Assembly: GCF_037975245.1 (NCBI RefSeq)
Contig: NC_092564.1
Location: forward strand, 26,403,484 to 26,467,483
Source of the DNA: Apostichopus japonicus
Taxonomy: Eukaryota > Echinodermata > Holothuroidea > Aspidochirotida > Stichopodidae
Direction: 5' to 3'
Length of the DNA: 64,000 nucleotides
Shown: positions 22,848 to 36,200 of the stretch, piece after piece
How the letters are laid out: each line of letters starts with the position of its first letter
How positions within the stretch are numbered: position 1 is the first letter of the stretch
Program-made: the position numbers and the translations under genes
The notes under the pieces: model-generated
What the model was told of the DNA's origin: nothing
The model's database searches: none
The model's input: the letters and a program-made list of their open reading frames with translations, nothing else

Positions 22848-22856
22848 TTATATAGA
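22848..22856 (-). promoter_or_regulatory. TATA box of the intronless gene
   Basis: Read on the minus strand this is CTATATAAG. Thirty bases downstream lies GGCAGT, an initiator match whose A is at 22825, giving the usual TATA-to-start distance and a predicted 5' UTR of about 127 bases. Confidence 0.65.
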
Positions 22857-22868
22857 TACACTGATGTG

Positions 22869-22914
22869 ATTGCGCAACCAGCTATCCTTGACGTAACAGC
22901 GGAGATTGCGCAAT
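22869..22914 (-). promoter_or_regulatory. Cluster of three bZIP-type sites upstream of the TATA box
   Basis: ATTGCGCAA at 22869-22877, TGACGTAA at 22889-22896 and the full palindrome ATTGCGCAAT at 22905-22914. The first and third match the C/EBP (and PAR bZIP) consensus; the middle is a CRE/ATF-like site. Centres are 17-20 bases apart, close to two helical turns, and all lie within 70 bases upstream of the TATA box. Confidence 0.6.
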
Positions 22915-24571
22915 GTAGAGACGATACGTAACCGCGGCATGTATAATTATCACACAGTATCAGTTGCTGGGTATCGATTTTTAGCCTAGCGGGTACAAGC
23001 ATTCTTTAAAGAAGACTTTTCGAGAAAACAAATCTGAATACAAACTGGTTGCAAGCAGATTAGTTTTCGTCGTAAAAGATCGTTATTTAGAAATCTAGTC
23101 TACATCAGTGAAATTTGTCGTGCTCTTCTTGTTCGAAATCTATAAAGACCCATTTTTTTAGACTTGTTATCTTGCCAAATCTCGAAGCATTTCTCAACAT
23201 TGCTGTGGGAAAAAAATTGGTCAAGTCTCGAAATAATAAATATATATGGTTACGAAAATATTTTTTCTATTCATGATAAACGCCCGGAATTTTGCAAAAA
23301 CTCGCAATGATACCCATATTTTATAACTGGGAACTTTCAAAATATTGTAAGTATATAATCTATGTCATCAATATCTGGACACAAATATCGCCAAATTTCT
23401 ACAAGCATACGTGCTCGTGATCATGACTATTAATTGTAATAGGAAAGTTGGCCTATGCATGTCGCCTGACGAGAGGGGCTAAAAGGGTATCATGATGTCA
23501 ATTAGGGTAAACGGAAAATATGGAGGTGGCTCTGGAAAATATAAGATAAATAATAGCGTGTTCTCATTGCCATATTAAACTTAACGCAACATGGAAATTG
23601 CCAAACAAAATGGCGACCGTAGCGTAATGGTCACGAAGGCGCACCCTGACTCTCGAAGCATCTGGGACCTATATACCGTAATTGTATATATATGATAAGC
23701 GAAAATTTCATCAATCTTTGCAATGTCTTGTTTGTTTTGTTGTCAAAATTTTATTTTAAAAAAACTGCATTTCTAAAGACGCAATGCTTTCCGCTGCTAT
23801 CCATTATTTTGTTTCAGTGTGCCAGCCCCCCCCCCCTCCCCGCAAGAAATATAAATAAAGATACAAAAATGGTGTTTTACTTCTTCTTTTTTAAGATTCA
23901 ATGAATGGAAGATAGAGTAGTTGGTCGATGCCCCGGGATTATAAATTTGATGATTATTTAGGTATAATTGAATTCTGTTCTGATTTTGGCCACGGAAAGT
24001 GAAAGGTTATTTGGAAGGTTTAAGATATGGTAAAACTATTTATTTATTGAAAATACAATCGACACGCTTAATACCCTGTATTTAACTTTCTTAATTAATT
24101 GCATATTGCGACAAATAGGAGAGTCAATGCTTTAAAAGTAAGGATAATTTCGGATTTGGGACTCTTTCGGGGAAAAACATTTGATCCGCTCACAGCCCGA
24201 ACACGAAGGTTCACACTCCTGCCAAACTCACTCGGGGGAGATTTGAAACCCCCAGCCCCTCCCCTCCCCACCCAGCTTCCTCCCCCACCCCGTACCTTTG
24301 AAATCCAGCAGTGTGCACGTCATTGATTATTCAACAAATGAGTTTATCGTAGGCAACTATTAGGTGATAAAAAGACATATTAACTTGGGCTTTTCTGCTT
24401 TTTAAATGGAGGATTTTGCAACTAAATCCCTTATTGTGTCAAATAACAGCCAAGCGTACGCTTATTGTTCATCTCTGAAGAATCCCACCATTCTCTGCTC
24501 ACTGAGTTGGAACTAAGTAGAAGAAGACACACAAGTGCATCTGCAACCGCGTGTGTAAGGGTATATATAAC
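22915..24571. other. Intergenic DNA
   Basis: AT-rich, with no supported gene. At 23620-23630 TAGCGTAATGG matches a tRNA A box, but the corresponding B box is degenerate, so at most an old tRNA-derived SINE relic is present. A C-run lies near 23826 and 24250-24295. Confidence 0.5.
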
Positions 24572-24985
24572 TAGGGATGCACCGGATCCAAATTTTGGGA
24601 TCCGGCCGGAACCGGACTTTGCCGGATAGTACATGGAATCCGGCCGGAACCGGATTTTTCATTACACAAAAGAAAATCATTAATAAGAAGTAGAAGTATG
24701 AAACAAGGAGCAAATCTTAGGTCAGTCCATTGAGAAAATTAAATTAAACATGTTAAACCTAATTTTTCCTTTGAATATTTTTATTAATTTTTGGAAATAG
24801 TTTACATTGATTAAAGTTAATACCAACACCTTTTTAAGAAATAAATCAGGCCAGATTTTGATAAATATCCGGCCAGATTTTGAAAAAGATCCGGCCGGAT
24901 TTTGAAAAATATCCGGCCGGAACCGGATAATTGCTCACTATCCGGCCGGATAGTCCGACCGGACCGGATATACGGTGCATCCCTA
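24572..24985. mobile_element. Non-autonomous hAT-like DNA transposon, 414 bp
   Basis: The element begins TAGGGATGCACCG and ends CGGTGCATCCCTA, an exact 13-bp terminal inverted repeat, and is flanked by the perfect 8-bp duplication tatataac (24564-24571 and 24986-24993). An 8-bp duplication with termini of the form YARNG is characteristic of the hAT superfamily. Both subterminal regions carry many copies of CCGGCCGG and ccggaaccgg, as expected for transposase binding sites. There is no coding capacity, so it must have been moved by a transposase encoded elsewhere. Confidence 0.85.
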
Positions 24986-24993
24986 TATATAAC

Positions 24994-25339
24994 CAGGGAG
25001 TTCCATAACAACTCCCTGATATAACATCTCTCAGCCTGTTCAAGTGGAATTGAAAATACTCGATACTAGCTCAGTGGGCCGCGAAGCAGAGTACTATGAA
25101 GTTGAAATCTAGGGATCGGAACCATAAACAGGGAAAGTTACTAAGTTTGCTATAAGTTTAATCAAGTCAAAGGCCAACGTGCTCATTAGAACAAAATTAG
25201 TGTTGGGTCCGTAAAATAAATAATTTTAAACTCGTGTAATTTTCTTCATACACTTAACTTCACCACTAATCTAGTTTTTTCAACTTGAAAGCTGAAAAAA
25301 AAACCGATACCAATTGGATTGTTATTTATTTGATTATTA
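24994..25339. other. Spacer between the hAT-like element and the inverted-repeat arm
   Basis: AT-rich DNA with no gene, repeat or regulatory site that I can support. Confidence 0.5.
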
Positions 25340-28300
25340 TTTTCGTTAATATAGGGATGTATACCAACGATACTATCCCTGGTATATAATCAGAAGGTCG
25401 CCCTAGTCCCCATGTGTGATTCTGGCAAGAATGGAAAAGTCATGCATATGGATTAGAAGATCTTTATATTATACAGAAGGGATAAAATCGTTACTATTCA
25501 TCATGGCATGCTTTTGCCTCCGTAGGCCAACGCAAATTTCTCCTTATTTGGTGACTTTCAAAATTGTAACGAAAATCCTTGCTTTTATTAAAAAATACGG
25601 GTAAGATGTTAGCAAAAAGTTTACGTCTGTATATGTAGATATGCCACCTGTCTAAAGATAACGGTGTTTTCTCAATATTTATTGGCTCGAAATGAATCGT
25701 CCCGAGAAATACATATCTTCTGTCGCTGAAGCCTAGAGAATTCGAAACATTCCAAACGTGTTTATTTTCCTCAGTATATAGAGTTTCACGAACTATTCGG
25801 CCAAAATTCCGATGGAAATCATTCCATAATAATATCTAAAAGATAATTTACGATTCGTTTCAAGGATTGAATGTGAAATTAATCGATTTTTTAATTTCCG
25901 GTTGCCCGACGGTACTTTTCAAAACTCTGCCACTGGGCGTTTGGTGAACGTTGAAAAAGAGGGCGCTCAACGCATATGAAAGATATTAATATACAACAAA
26001 CAGGAACGAATAAAAAATAACTGTGACTGTTTTTCACAAATTGAACAAATTGATCGTAATAAGAGGAGACTTGAGGTACTGAGTTCACGACGACGGCCAT
26101 TGGTTGTTTCCACGTGGTTCACTTTTTCGTAGAAAAAGTATTTAGAAATGACTTAAGAAATGCAAAAAAGACCTTATCGATGATGTAGAACGTTGTTTAT
26201 AATGACGTCGTTTAGAAGACACCGTAGATTCGTAGCGAGGAGTTGTCGCGGTAAGAGTGGCAAACGGGGACCAGAATCGGAATATTTTGGACCTAATGTT
26301 ATAGTCGTCAATTGACCTTGAACAGAGGGGCCTACCGTGAAAACGTACGGGAAATTTATCCATTAATATCTCAGCGATACGATTTCACAGGAAACAGAAA
26401 TACCACTCAGAAGTCTTTAGATGTTATCATTATTACAACCATTATGAAAAATAACTTTGGAAAGCAAAATAAATGCATAATTGTAAAAGAAATTTGAAGC
26501 GAAAAACGATGTCACTACGGATGCCGTGTAACAACATTTCTGCAACGTGTGTATGTAGGTACGCTAGCGTTTTCGGAGAAAAATGTCAAACTATGCTTAA
26601 AGCTGAGAGCTACTCCATGGAAATAGCAAAGAACATTGCATGCTGCGTGTCACGAGGAGACATGCTGCCTTAGGATTAGTATCGGTGGGTGGGTAAGTGG
26701 TTTAGAAGGGGGTTAAATAACGGTGTAACCAAAGGAACTTATCATTTCCCCATTGAAATTTGAAGAAAACAATTCCAAGATTTTGTTATTAATGCCTGTT
26801 CTCGATGATTTGTTTTGAGAATAAGTTACACGAATTAAAACATACCCATTAGACAATGGTTTAAGGAAGATGTATGTATGTATGTATATGTGATCTTCCC
26901 GCAAGCAGGAACTCGCGAAAGAAGCCATGGAGGCTTATAGACTCGCAAGCTGACCGAAGCCAATCTCTCGGCACACATCCATTTAACGTCCATGTCAGGA
27001 AGTTGTTATTGAACAACACCCTTGCCAGACGACACACATTGCTGTCGGCGGGGAATCGAACCGGGGATCTCATGACTGGGAGACGCCGGCGTTAACCACT
27101 AGGCTATACACTCCGCAAGAGATTCTTGTTATTTCATATTTAAGTCTGTACACGTTTAATTCCATTTGGAAAACGTTGATAAATTTTATTACTGCTATTA
27201 AAAACAAAAACTGCGTGATTGGATACGTTTCATACAACAATGCATTGCCTTCTTAATTCATTAAAACAGAAATTGTTTTACATATTTGTGATGTTATCCC
27301 ATTAAATGACCAAGGAATAGCAAAACAGGTTCCAATAAATAACGAAAGAATATTAGAAGCCAGGGGTGTGTGTGTGGAAAGGGGGGGGGGGTAGTGTTTT
27401 TTATCATGTTATACCGGGCAGTATTTTATCACCCTCCGTTCCATTTTTCTTCCAGATTTGGTCAGGATGCCTTTCATAGTCATCCAGGGTCCCAGTGTGG
27501 AGGATTCACAACTAATTGAAAGTGGGGTTCTATTGAATTTCTCAGATTTGATCAGGATACTTTTAATAGACTCCTGATTCTCATAAATATTTTAAAGTCT
27601 TGTTCTATCAAATTTAAAGCGGAGAAACTGATCATATATAGCGTAACATTATCATTAAATGTATTATTAAATATGTTGTTTTCGCTAATATAGGGATGAA
27701 TACTAAAGATATTATCGCCTGGTATATGATTAGACTGTCGCCCTAGTCCCTATATGTGATTCTGGAAAGAGTAAAAAAAGTCGCGATTTGGGGCCAAAAT
27801 TGAAAAATCATAAGGCCCTTACGAACTTTGGGGGTTAAATATCGAATTTCTGAGACATAACGATATAAAAAGTCATGCATATGGATTAAGGGATCCTTCT
27901 GATTATACAGAAGGGATATAAGAAAAATACTATTCATCGTGGCATGCTTTTACCTCCGTAGGCCAATGCTGATTTCTCAGTATTAGGTGACTTTCAAATC
28001 GTCAATTATCTAAGCTCAGACACTGGGCGTTTAGTAAAGTTTTTAAAAGAGGGCGCTCGACGCATATGAAAGTAATATACAACAAATAACAACGAATAAA
28101 AAAAGACTCTGTGACTGTTTTTAAACAAACTGAGCAAATTGATCGTTATAGGAGGAGACTTGAGGTTGCTGAGTTCACGAAGACGGCCATTGGTTCTTTC
28201 CACGTGGTTCACTTTTATCGTAGAAAAAGTATTTAGAAATGACTTAAGAAATACAAAAAAGACCTTATCGATGATGTAGAACGTTGTTTATAATGATGTC

Positions 28301-29212
28301 GTTTAGAAGACACCGTAGATTCGTAGCGAGGAGTTGTCGTGGTAAGAGTGGCAAACGGGGACCAGAATTGGAATATTTTGGACCTAATGTTATAGTCGTC
28401 AATTGACCTTGAACGGAGGGGCCTACCGTGAAAACGTACGGGAAATTCATCCATTAATATCTCAGCGAGACAATTTCACAGGAAACAGAAATACCACTCA
28501 GAAGTCTTTAGATGTTATCATTATTACAACCATTATGAAAAATAACTTTAGAAACCAGAATAAAGTCATGATTGTAAAAGAAATTTGGAGCAAAAAACGA
28601 TGTCACTACGGATGCCGTGTAATGACATTTCTACAAGGTGTGTGTGTATGCAGGTACGCTAGCGCTTTCGGAGAAAAATTTCAAACTATGCTTAAAGCTG
28701 AGAGCTACTCCATGGAAATAGCAAAGAACATTGCATGCTGCGTGTCACGAGGAGGCATGCTACCTTAGGATTAGTATCGGTGTGTGGGTGGGTGGTTTAG
28801 AAGGGGGTTAAATTACGGTGTAACCAGGGGAACTTATCATTTCCCCATTGAAATTTGAAGAAAACAATTCCAACATTTTTGTTATTAATGCCTGTTCTCG
28901 ATGATTTGTTTTAAGAATAAGTTACACGAATTAGAACATACACATTAGACTATGGTTTAAGGAAGGGGTTCTTGTGATTTCTTATTTAAAACTGTACACG
29001 TTTAATTCCATTTGGAAGACGTTTATCAAATTTCATTACTGCTATTCAAAACAAAAACTGCGTGATTGAATACATTTCATACAAGTATGCATCGCCTTCT
29101 TAATTCATTGAAAGAGATATTGTTTCACATAGCTGTGATGTTAAACGACCAAGGGAGAGCAAAACAGGTTCCAACAAGTAAATAAAGAGTATTAGAAGAC
29201 AAGGGTGGATAA
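25340..29212 (-). repeat. Left arm of a large inverted duplication: two tandem units
   Basis: Two units in the same orientation, about 25340-27370 and 27420-29212. The landmark catacccattagaca (26841) recurs at 28937 (2096 bp apart, about 1850 after removing the SINE in the first unit). The same sequence occurs inverted in the right arm at 33211-38332. Short frames on both strands recur in every copy but change mostly at amino-acid-altering positions and are broken in some copies, so no gene is called. The first unit carries an extra segment (about 25600-25910) found elsewhere only in the outermost right-arm unit. Confidence 0.85.
26871..27116 (-). mobile_element. tRNA-derived SINE
   Basis: On the minus strand the element starts GGAGTGTATAGCC and contains an A box TAGCCTAGTGG (27096-27106) and a B box GGTTCGATTCC (27052-27062), spaced as in a tRNA gene. 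It ends in a short (CATA)n-type tail at 26871. The corresponding place in the neighbouring unit (near 28963) lacks it. AAGA on both sides (26867-26870, 27117-27120) is a possible short target duplication. It is not an intact tRNA gene because the acceptor stem does not close. Confidence 0.8.
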
Positions 29213-30247
29213 AGCCCGCAGTAATACACGAAAAACGAAACAAATGTGTATTTACCTTGAGTATTGTTGCTAAAGGAATAGTCAGTCTAAGATCATGTTT
29301 TAATATGAAATAACTTTTCAACCCGTATAACATGATACGATTTCAAATTGAATGTACATTTATGCATGGAGAAATGACGAGTTCTGACTACCGAGTAAAC
29401 TTGATAACCGCCGGTTCATGCCCCCTCTTCCACCCCCCCCCCCACCCCCCCACCGTTCTTCTTCTCATTCTATTTTTCCCCTTCTCATTTGAAATCATTT
29501 GACGGATGAAGCCGTTACCTCAGAGAAAAGATGAGAAAATTCGTAGTAAGCAGTTACAGATCTAGTTATCACTCCCCTACCGCCCCCACCCCCACCCACG
29601 GCCTGGTGCGGACTTCGTGCCGGACTGTACGATTTCCACACTAGTCCGCCATTGGTTGGACCATGTAACTCCATCTTACACAACGAGGGAGATGGGCTCG
29701 AAAGAGCACGTGAAATACCATGTGAGTGGTTGTCGTTCTGGATTGAACGAGTTCTTTCTACGCGTTTATAAAAAAACAAAATAGCTTACTTGGTTTAAAG
29801 GAGTGTGCTGAAGTAGTCCCAGTTGAGAATCGTATTGGTTTACTTAATAATGTTAATAAATTAATTAATAAAAGAATAAATTGGATTTATCCAGTTGATC
29901 AGTAGATTAGGCGTTACAAGTGCCCCTCCCCCCCCCCCCCCTTAGCCCATTACCCACACCCCTGATGTGAATGAGACTCCGTGAAGACATATTGACATTT
30001 GTATTTTCGGTTTTTGTCTGCCTAATAGGGGGGGGGGGGACAAGAGTATTGCAAAGGTCAGCAGTCATTGAAGTTGCAATAATCACTCTTGTCGATAAAA
30101 TAGTTTGTTTATAGCTATACCAAAACGTTCTCCTCTGTAAATGAATCATTGATTCGCTACATATGTACATGTATGTACATCTGGTCCACATCATACATTT
30201 AGAAAAATTAAATCAAGATAGAAGCTGGATATGAAGACTAACCAACA

Positions 30248-31362
30248 TGATCCACTCTCAACCCCAGTTCCCCTTACATCGAGACACAACTTGATCCACG
30301 CTCAACCCCAGTTCCCCTTATATCGAGACATAAGTTGATCCACTACCAACCCCAGTTCCCCTTACATCGAGACACAACTTGATCCACTCTCAACCCCAGT
30401 TCCCCTTACATCGAGACACAACTTAATCCACTCTCAATCCCAGTTCCCCTTACATCGAGACACAACTTGATCCACTCTCAACCCCAGTTTCCCTTACATC
30501 GAGACACAACTTGATCCACTCTCAACCCCAGTTACATCGAGACACAACTTGATCCACTCTCAACCCCAGTTCCCCTTACATCGAGACACAACTTGATCCA
30601 CTCTCAACCCCAGTTACATCGAGACACAACTTGATCCACTCTCAACCCCAGTTCCCTTACATCGAGACACAACTTGATCCACTCTCAACCCCAGTTCTCT
30701 TTACATCGAGACACAACTTGATCCACTCTCAACCCCAGTTCCCCTTACATCGAGACACAACTTGATCCACTCTCAACCCCAGTTCCCCTTACATCGAGAC
30801 AAAACTTGATCCACTCTCAACCCCAGTTACATCGAGACACAACTTAATCCACTCTCAACCCCAGTTCCCTTACATCGAGACACAACTTGATCCACTCTCA
30901 ACTCCAGTTACATCGAGACACAACTTGATCCACTCTCAACCCCAGTTCCCCTTACATCGAGACACAACTTGATCCACTCTCAACCCCAGTTCCCCTTACA
31001 CCGGGACATAACTTGATCTACTCTCAACCCCAGTTCCACTTACACCGGGACATAACTTGATCCACTCTCAACCCCAGTTCCCCTTACATCGAGACACAAC
31101 TTGATCCACTCTCAACCCCAGTTCCCCTTACATCGAGACACAACTTGATCCACTCTCAACCCCAGTTCCCCTTACACATCGAGACACAACTTGATCCACT
31201 CTCAACCTGCAGTTCCCCTTACATCGAGACACAACTTGATCCACTCTCAACCCCAGTTCCCCTTACATCGAGACACAACTTAATCCACTCTCAATCCCAG
31301 TTCCCCTTACATCGAGACACAACTTGATCCACTCTCAACCCCAGTTCCCCTTACATCGAGAC
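30248..31362. repeat. 44-bp satellite array, about 26 copies
   Basis: The unit reads gatccactctcaacccca followed by gttccccttacatcgagaca and caactt. Most copies are 44 bp. Several are 38 bp because cccctt is deleted after cagtt, some are 43 bp, and two near 31170-31215 are 45-46 bp. Linked variants recur (a ttaatcc end followed by caatccc near 30421-30440 and again near 31279-31300), pointing to higher-order duplication. The unit length is not a multiple of three, and there are no unique spacers. Confidence 0.97.
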
Positions 31363-32291
31363 TGTAACCGCATATAAATGGTGGTATCACGTGTGGTATC
31401 AGTGTGGTATCATGAGTCCATTGGGAAAGAAACCAGATATTTCACATGATGATCTGGTCCACACGATGATAAAACTCTTCAAGTTGCTTTCTACCTACTG
31501 CTTTAAAATGCGGTCATGATCTCGAGGGGTGTACTTCGCACGTTTCTAAAATCTTGTTTATGTCGTTCAACGAGCTCTCTATTGAATTCGTTTGTTACTC
31601 AGACCTTTTCCCCCGTTTTTTTTAATCTTCTTCAAAGTAACCAACAACCATTTTACAGTACTATCCTCAAAATCAATGTTAACGATTTAATCACGTAAAC
31701 AGAACGTTAATACGGACTCAGTTAACCGATAACAGACAATCCACTGTTAACAAGCTTGGCTAATTTCCGTCTATAGCAATTTTCCGCTTGTCCGGGCTGG
31801 ACCGGTTTTTAATCCTGATGGGCCAACGATCCCTTTCAAATGGGATGTCATATCGGGGAGACTGACTGGTGTTTTGCATGGAAACCTCTCCGGCGTAGAA
31901 GAGAAAAAAGGGCATCGGAAAAATTTGAATACAATATGTCTTGACATTAGGATAGGTTATACAACCATGGAGGTAAAAAACCTTTCTTCGAAAGACTCAA
32001 AGGAACAGACATTTAACCTTCATCTCAACACAGACACACAAAAGAGGTAAGCAAATAACCAAACTGAGCAATGTCCAAAGTTATATGAGAGCAATTCATG
32101 TCCTCTCGTGTGACATGAAACATGCTGGAGAAAACATGATGCTGCTTTCTTGGAAATTTGGAGGGGGGACGCGGTTATGTTTCATCGAACGAGAACGATA
32201 CTAGAACAATGGCATCATTAATATATTTATAAACGAAAAAGATTCATTCAGCTATGTCAAATCTCTCCCAGGGGCGTTTCGTTCGATCAAA

Positions 32292-32392
<101 letters not shown>

Positions 32393-32730
32393 CAATGAAG
32401 GGAAAAGCAATGAAGGGAAAAGCCAAATGTCAAAGATGGACGAATGAACTGCGAAGGCAAAATGAAACATTATAATATATATAAAAAAAAGAGTTTCGTA
32501 ACAGCAATTTCGTACTGTAGTTTTGTAATTGGTTCACGACCTTTCGTCATAAGAGAAGAAATTGGTTCGGAAACACCAAGTTGCAGAAGAAAACAGAAGA
32601 GAAAGATTTGAAGAGAAATACAAATAACAATAACTCCAAAATTACGTTATCATTCCAAATTTTATTTTCACCAAAATTCTTTTCTAAAGAAAGGTTCACT
32701 AAAGTGTACACGCGATTCCCTGCGCATGTA

Positions 32731-33210
32731 AAATGACTTCTGGTGGTGGGAGAGGGGGGGGGGTCATTAATGGAAACAAATATTTGTTAATATTTGATAA
32801 TAATAAGAAAGAAGAAAATATTAATAATAACTGAAAAAAAGAACATAATTGGATGCCACCAAACTTAACCCAAAGTTTCCCAAATATGGAGAAGAATGAT
32901 TATCTGAAGTTGAGAAATAAAATATGGAAAACTCTTTCAAAGTTACCAAACCATCGGGTAGGCCCTAAAAGTACAAATTTGAAAGTTTATAACCTCGGTC
33001 GGTGATAAGGAGGGCGAAAAGTTTCATGTCGGTTAAACTTGAGCAGCAATTCACTCATATAGCGTATGTATTAGGCTAGTTATTTGAATAATTGATATTA
33101 AGGAAAATACATTTGCACACCCCCCCCCCCCAAAAAAAATCCTTTTTCTGAATAAGAATTTCTAATTTTATTAGTAATTTGATTACATGGAAAGAACCAA
33201 TATCGATTAA
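32731..33210 (+). repeat. Left copy of a direct repeat flanking the right arm
   Basis: Roughly 480 bp from aatgacttct to gattaatgt, including aacttaacccaaagtttccc and accatcgggtaggcccta, closely matching 38333-38835. The array of right-arm units lies exactly between the two copies. Confidence 0.8.
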
Positions 33211-36200
33211 TGTCTAATGGGTATGTTTTTATTGGTGTAATTTATTCTCAAAACAAATCATCGAGAACGAAATTAATAACCAAATCTTGGAATTTTTTTC
33301 TTCAAATTTCAAAGGGGGAAATTATCAGTTCCCCTGGTTACACCGTCATTTAACCCCCCCCCTCTAAACCACCCACCCGCACACCGAAACTAATCCTAAG
33401 GTAGCATGTTTCCTCAAGACACGCATCATGCAATGTTCTTTGCTATTTCCATGGAGTAGCTCTCAGCTTTAAGCATATTGTGAAGTTTTTCCACGAAAGC
33501 GCTAACGTATCTGCATAAACACGTTGTAGAAATGTCGTTACACGGCATCCGTAGTGACATCGTTTTTTTTGCCTCAAATTTCTTTTTCAATCATGCCTTT
33601 ATACTGCTTTCCAAAGGTATTTTTCATAATGGTTGTAATAATGATCACATCTAAAGACTTCTGAGTGGTATTTCCTTTTCCTGTGAAATCGTATTGCTGA
33701 GATATTAATGGATGAATTTCCCGTACGTTTTCACGGTAGGCCCCTCTGTTCAAGGTCAATTGACGACTATAACATTAGGTCCAAAATATTCCGATTCTGG
33801 TCCCCGTTTGCCACTCTTATCGCGCGACAACTCCTCGCTACAAATCTACGGTGTCTTCTAAATGACATCATTATGAACAACGTTCTACATCATCGAAAAG
33901 GTCTTTGTTGTCTTTCTTAAGTCATTTCTAAATACTTTTTCTACGATAAAAGTGAACCACGGGGAAGAACCAATGGCCTTCTTCGTGAACTCAGCAACCT
34001 CAAGTCTCCTCCTATAACGATCAATTTGTTTAAAAACAGTCACAGTTCCTTTTTCATTCGTCGTGATTTGTTGTATATTATTATCTTTCATATGCGTCGA
34101 GCGCCCTCTTTTAAAAACTTCACTTAACGCCCAGTGTCCGAGCTTAGTCAATTGACGATTTGAAAGTCACCTAATACTGAGAAATCAGCATTGGCCTACG
34201 GAGGCAAAAGCATGCCTTGATGAATAGTAACATTTTTATCCCTTCTGTATGATCAGAAGGATCCCTTAATCCATATGCTTGACTTTTAATATCGTTATGT
34301 CTCAGAAATTCGATATTTAGCGCCCAAAGTTTGTAAGGCCTAATGGTTTTTCAATTTTGGCCCCAAATCGCGCCGACTTTTTCGATTCTTGCCAGAATCA
34401 CACATAGGGAATAGGTTAACATTTAAATCATATACCAGGGATAATATCGTTAGTATTCATCCCTATATTAGCGAAAACAACATATTTAATAGTCAATTTT
34501 GATCATAATGTTACGCTATATTTGATCAGTTTCTCCGCTTAAAATTTGATAGAACAAGACTTCAAAATATTTATGAGAAAACAACATCAGAAGTCTATTA
34601 AGAGTATCCTGATCAAATCTGAGAAATTCAATAGAACCCCACTTTCAATTAGTTGTGAATCCTCTACACTGGGACCCTGGATGACCATGACAGGCATCCT
34701 GACCAAATCTGAAAGAAAAATGGAACGGAGGGTGATAAAATACTGCCCGATATAACTTGACAACCCCACCCCCCCCCCTTACACATACACACTCCTGTCT
34801 TCTAATATTCTTTCGTTATTTATTGGAACCTGTTTTGCTATTCATTGGTCTCTGAATGGGATAACATCACAAATATGTAAAACAATTTCTCTTTCAATGA
34901 ATAAAGAAGGCAATCCATAGTTGTATGAAATGTTTTCAATCACGCAGTTTTTGTTTTGAATAGCAGTAATGATATTTGATCAACGTTTTCCTAATGGGAT
35001 TAAACGTGTAAAGTTTTAAATAAGAAATTAAAAACCATTGTCTAATGGGTATGTTTTTATGGGTGTAAGTTATTCTTAAAACAAATCATCGAAAACAGGC
35101 ATTAATAACCAAATCTTGGAATTTTTTTCCTTCAAATTTCAATGGGGAAATGATCTGTTCCCCTGGTTACACCGTCATTTAACCCCCTTCTAAACCACCC
35201 ACCCACACACCGATACTAATCCTAAGGCAGCATGTCTCCTCGTGACACGCAGCATGCAATGTTCTTTGCTATTTCCATAGAGTAGCTCTCAGTTTTTCCC
35301 GAAAGCGCTAGCATACCTATACACACACCTTGTATAAATGTCGTTACACGGCATCCGTAGTGACTTCGTTTTTTGCTCCAAATTTCTTTTTCAATCATGC
35401 CTTTATTCTGCTTTCCAAAGTTATTTTTCATAATGGTTGTAATAATGATAACATCTAAAGACCTCTGAGTGGTATTTCCTTTTCCTGTGAAATCGTATCG
35501 CTGAGATATTAATGGATGAATTTCCCGTACGTTTTCACGGTAGGCCCCTCCGTTCAAGGTCAATTGACGACTATAACATTAGGTCCAAAATATTCCGATT
35601 CTGGTCCCCGTTTGCCACTCTTACCGCGACAACTCCTCGCTACAAATCTACGGTGTCTTCTAAACGACATCATTATGAACAACGTTCTACATCATCGATA
35701 AGGTCTTTGTTGTCTGTCTTAAGTCATTTCTAAATACTATTTCTACGATAAAAGTGAACCACGTGGAAAGAACCAATGGCCTTCTTCGTGAACTCAGCAA
35801 CCTCAAGTCTCCTCCTATAACGATCAATTTGCTAAATTTGTGAAAAACAGTCACAGTTCTTTTTTTATTCGTTCTGGTTTGTTGTTTATTATTATCTTTC
35901 ATATGCGTCGAGCGCCCTCTTTTATAAACTTCACTAAACGCCCAGTGTCTGAGCTTAGATAATTGACGATTTGAAAGTTACTTAATACTGAGAAATCAGC
36001 ATTGTCCTACGGAGGCAAAAGCATGGCATGATGAATAGTAACCTTTTTTTTATCCCTTCTCTACGATCAGAAGGATCCCTAATCCATATGCATGAATTTT
36101 AATATCGTTATGTCTCAGAAATTCGATATTTAACCCCCAAAGTTTTGTAAGGCCTAATGGTTTTTCAATTTTGGCCCCAAATCGCGCCGACTTTTTCGAT

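Noticed and set aside
27045-27114. A functional tRNA gene on the minus strand.
   Set aside because: A and B boxes are present but the acceptor stem does not pair, and the unit continues into a SINE body with a short tandem tail.
30248-31362. CRISPR-like appearance of regularly spaced repeats.
   Set aside because: Units are contiguous with no unique spacers, and the genome is eukaryotic. It is a satellite.
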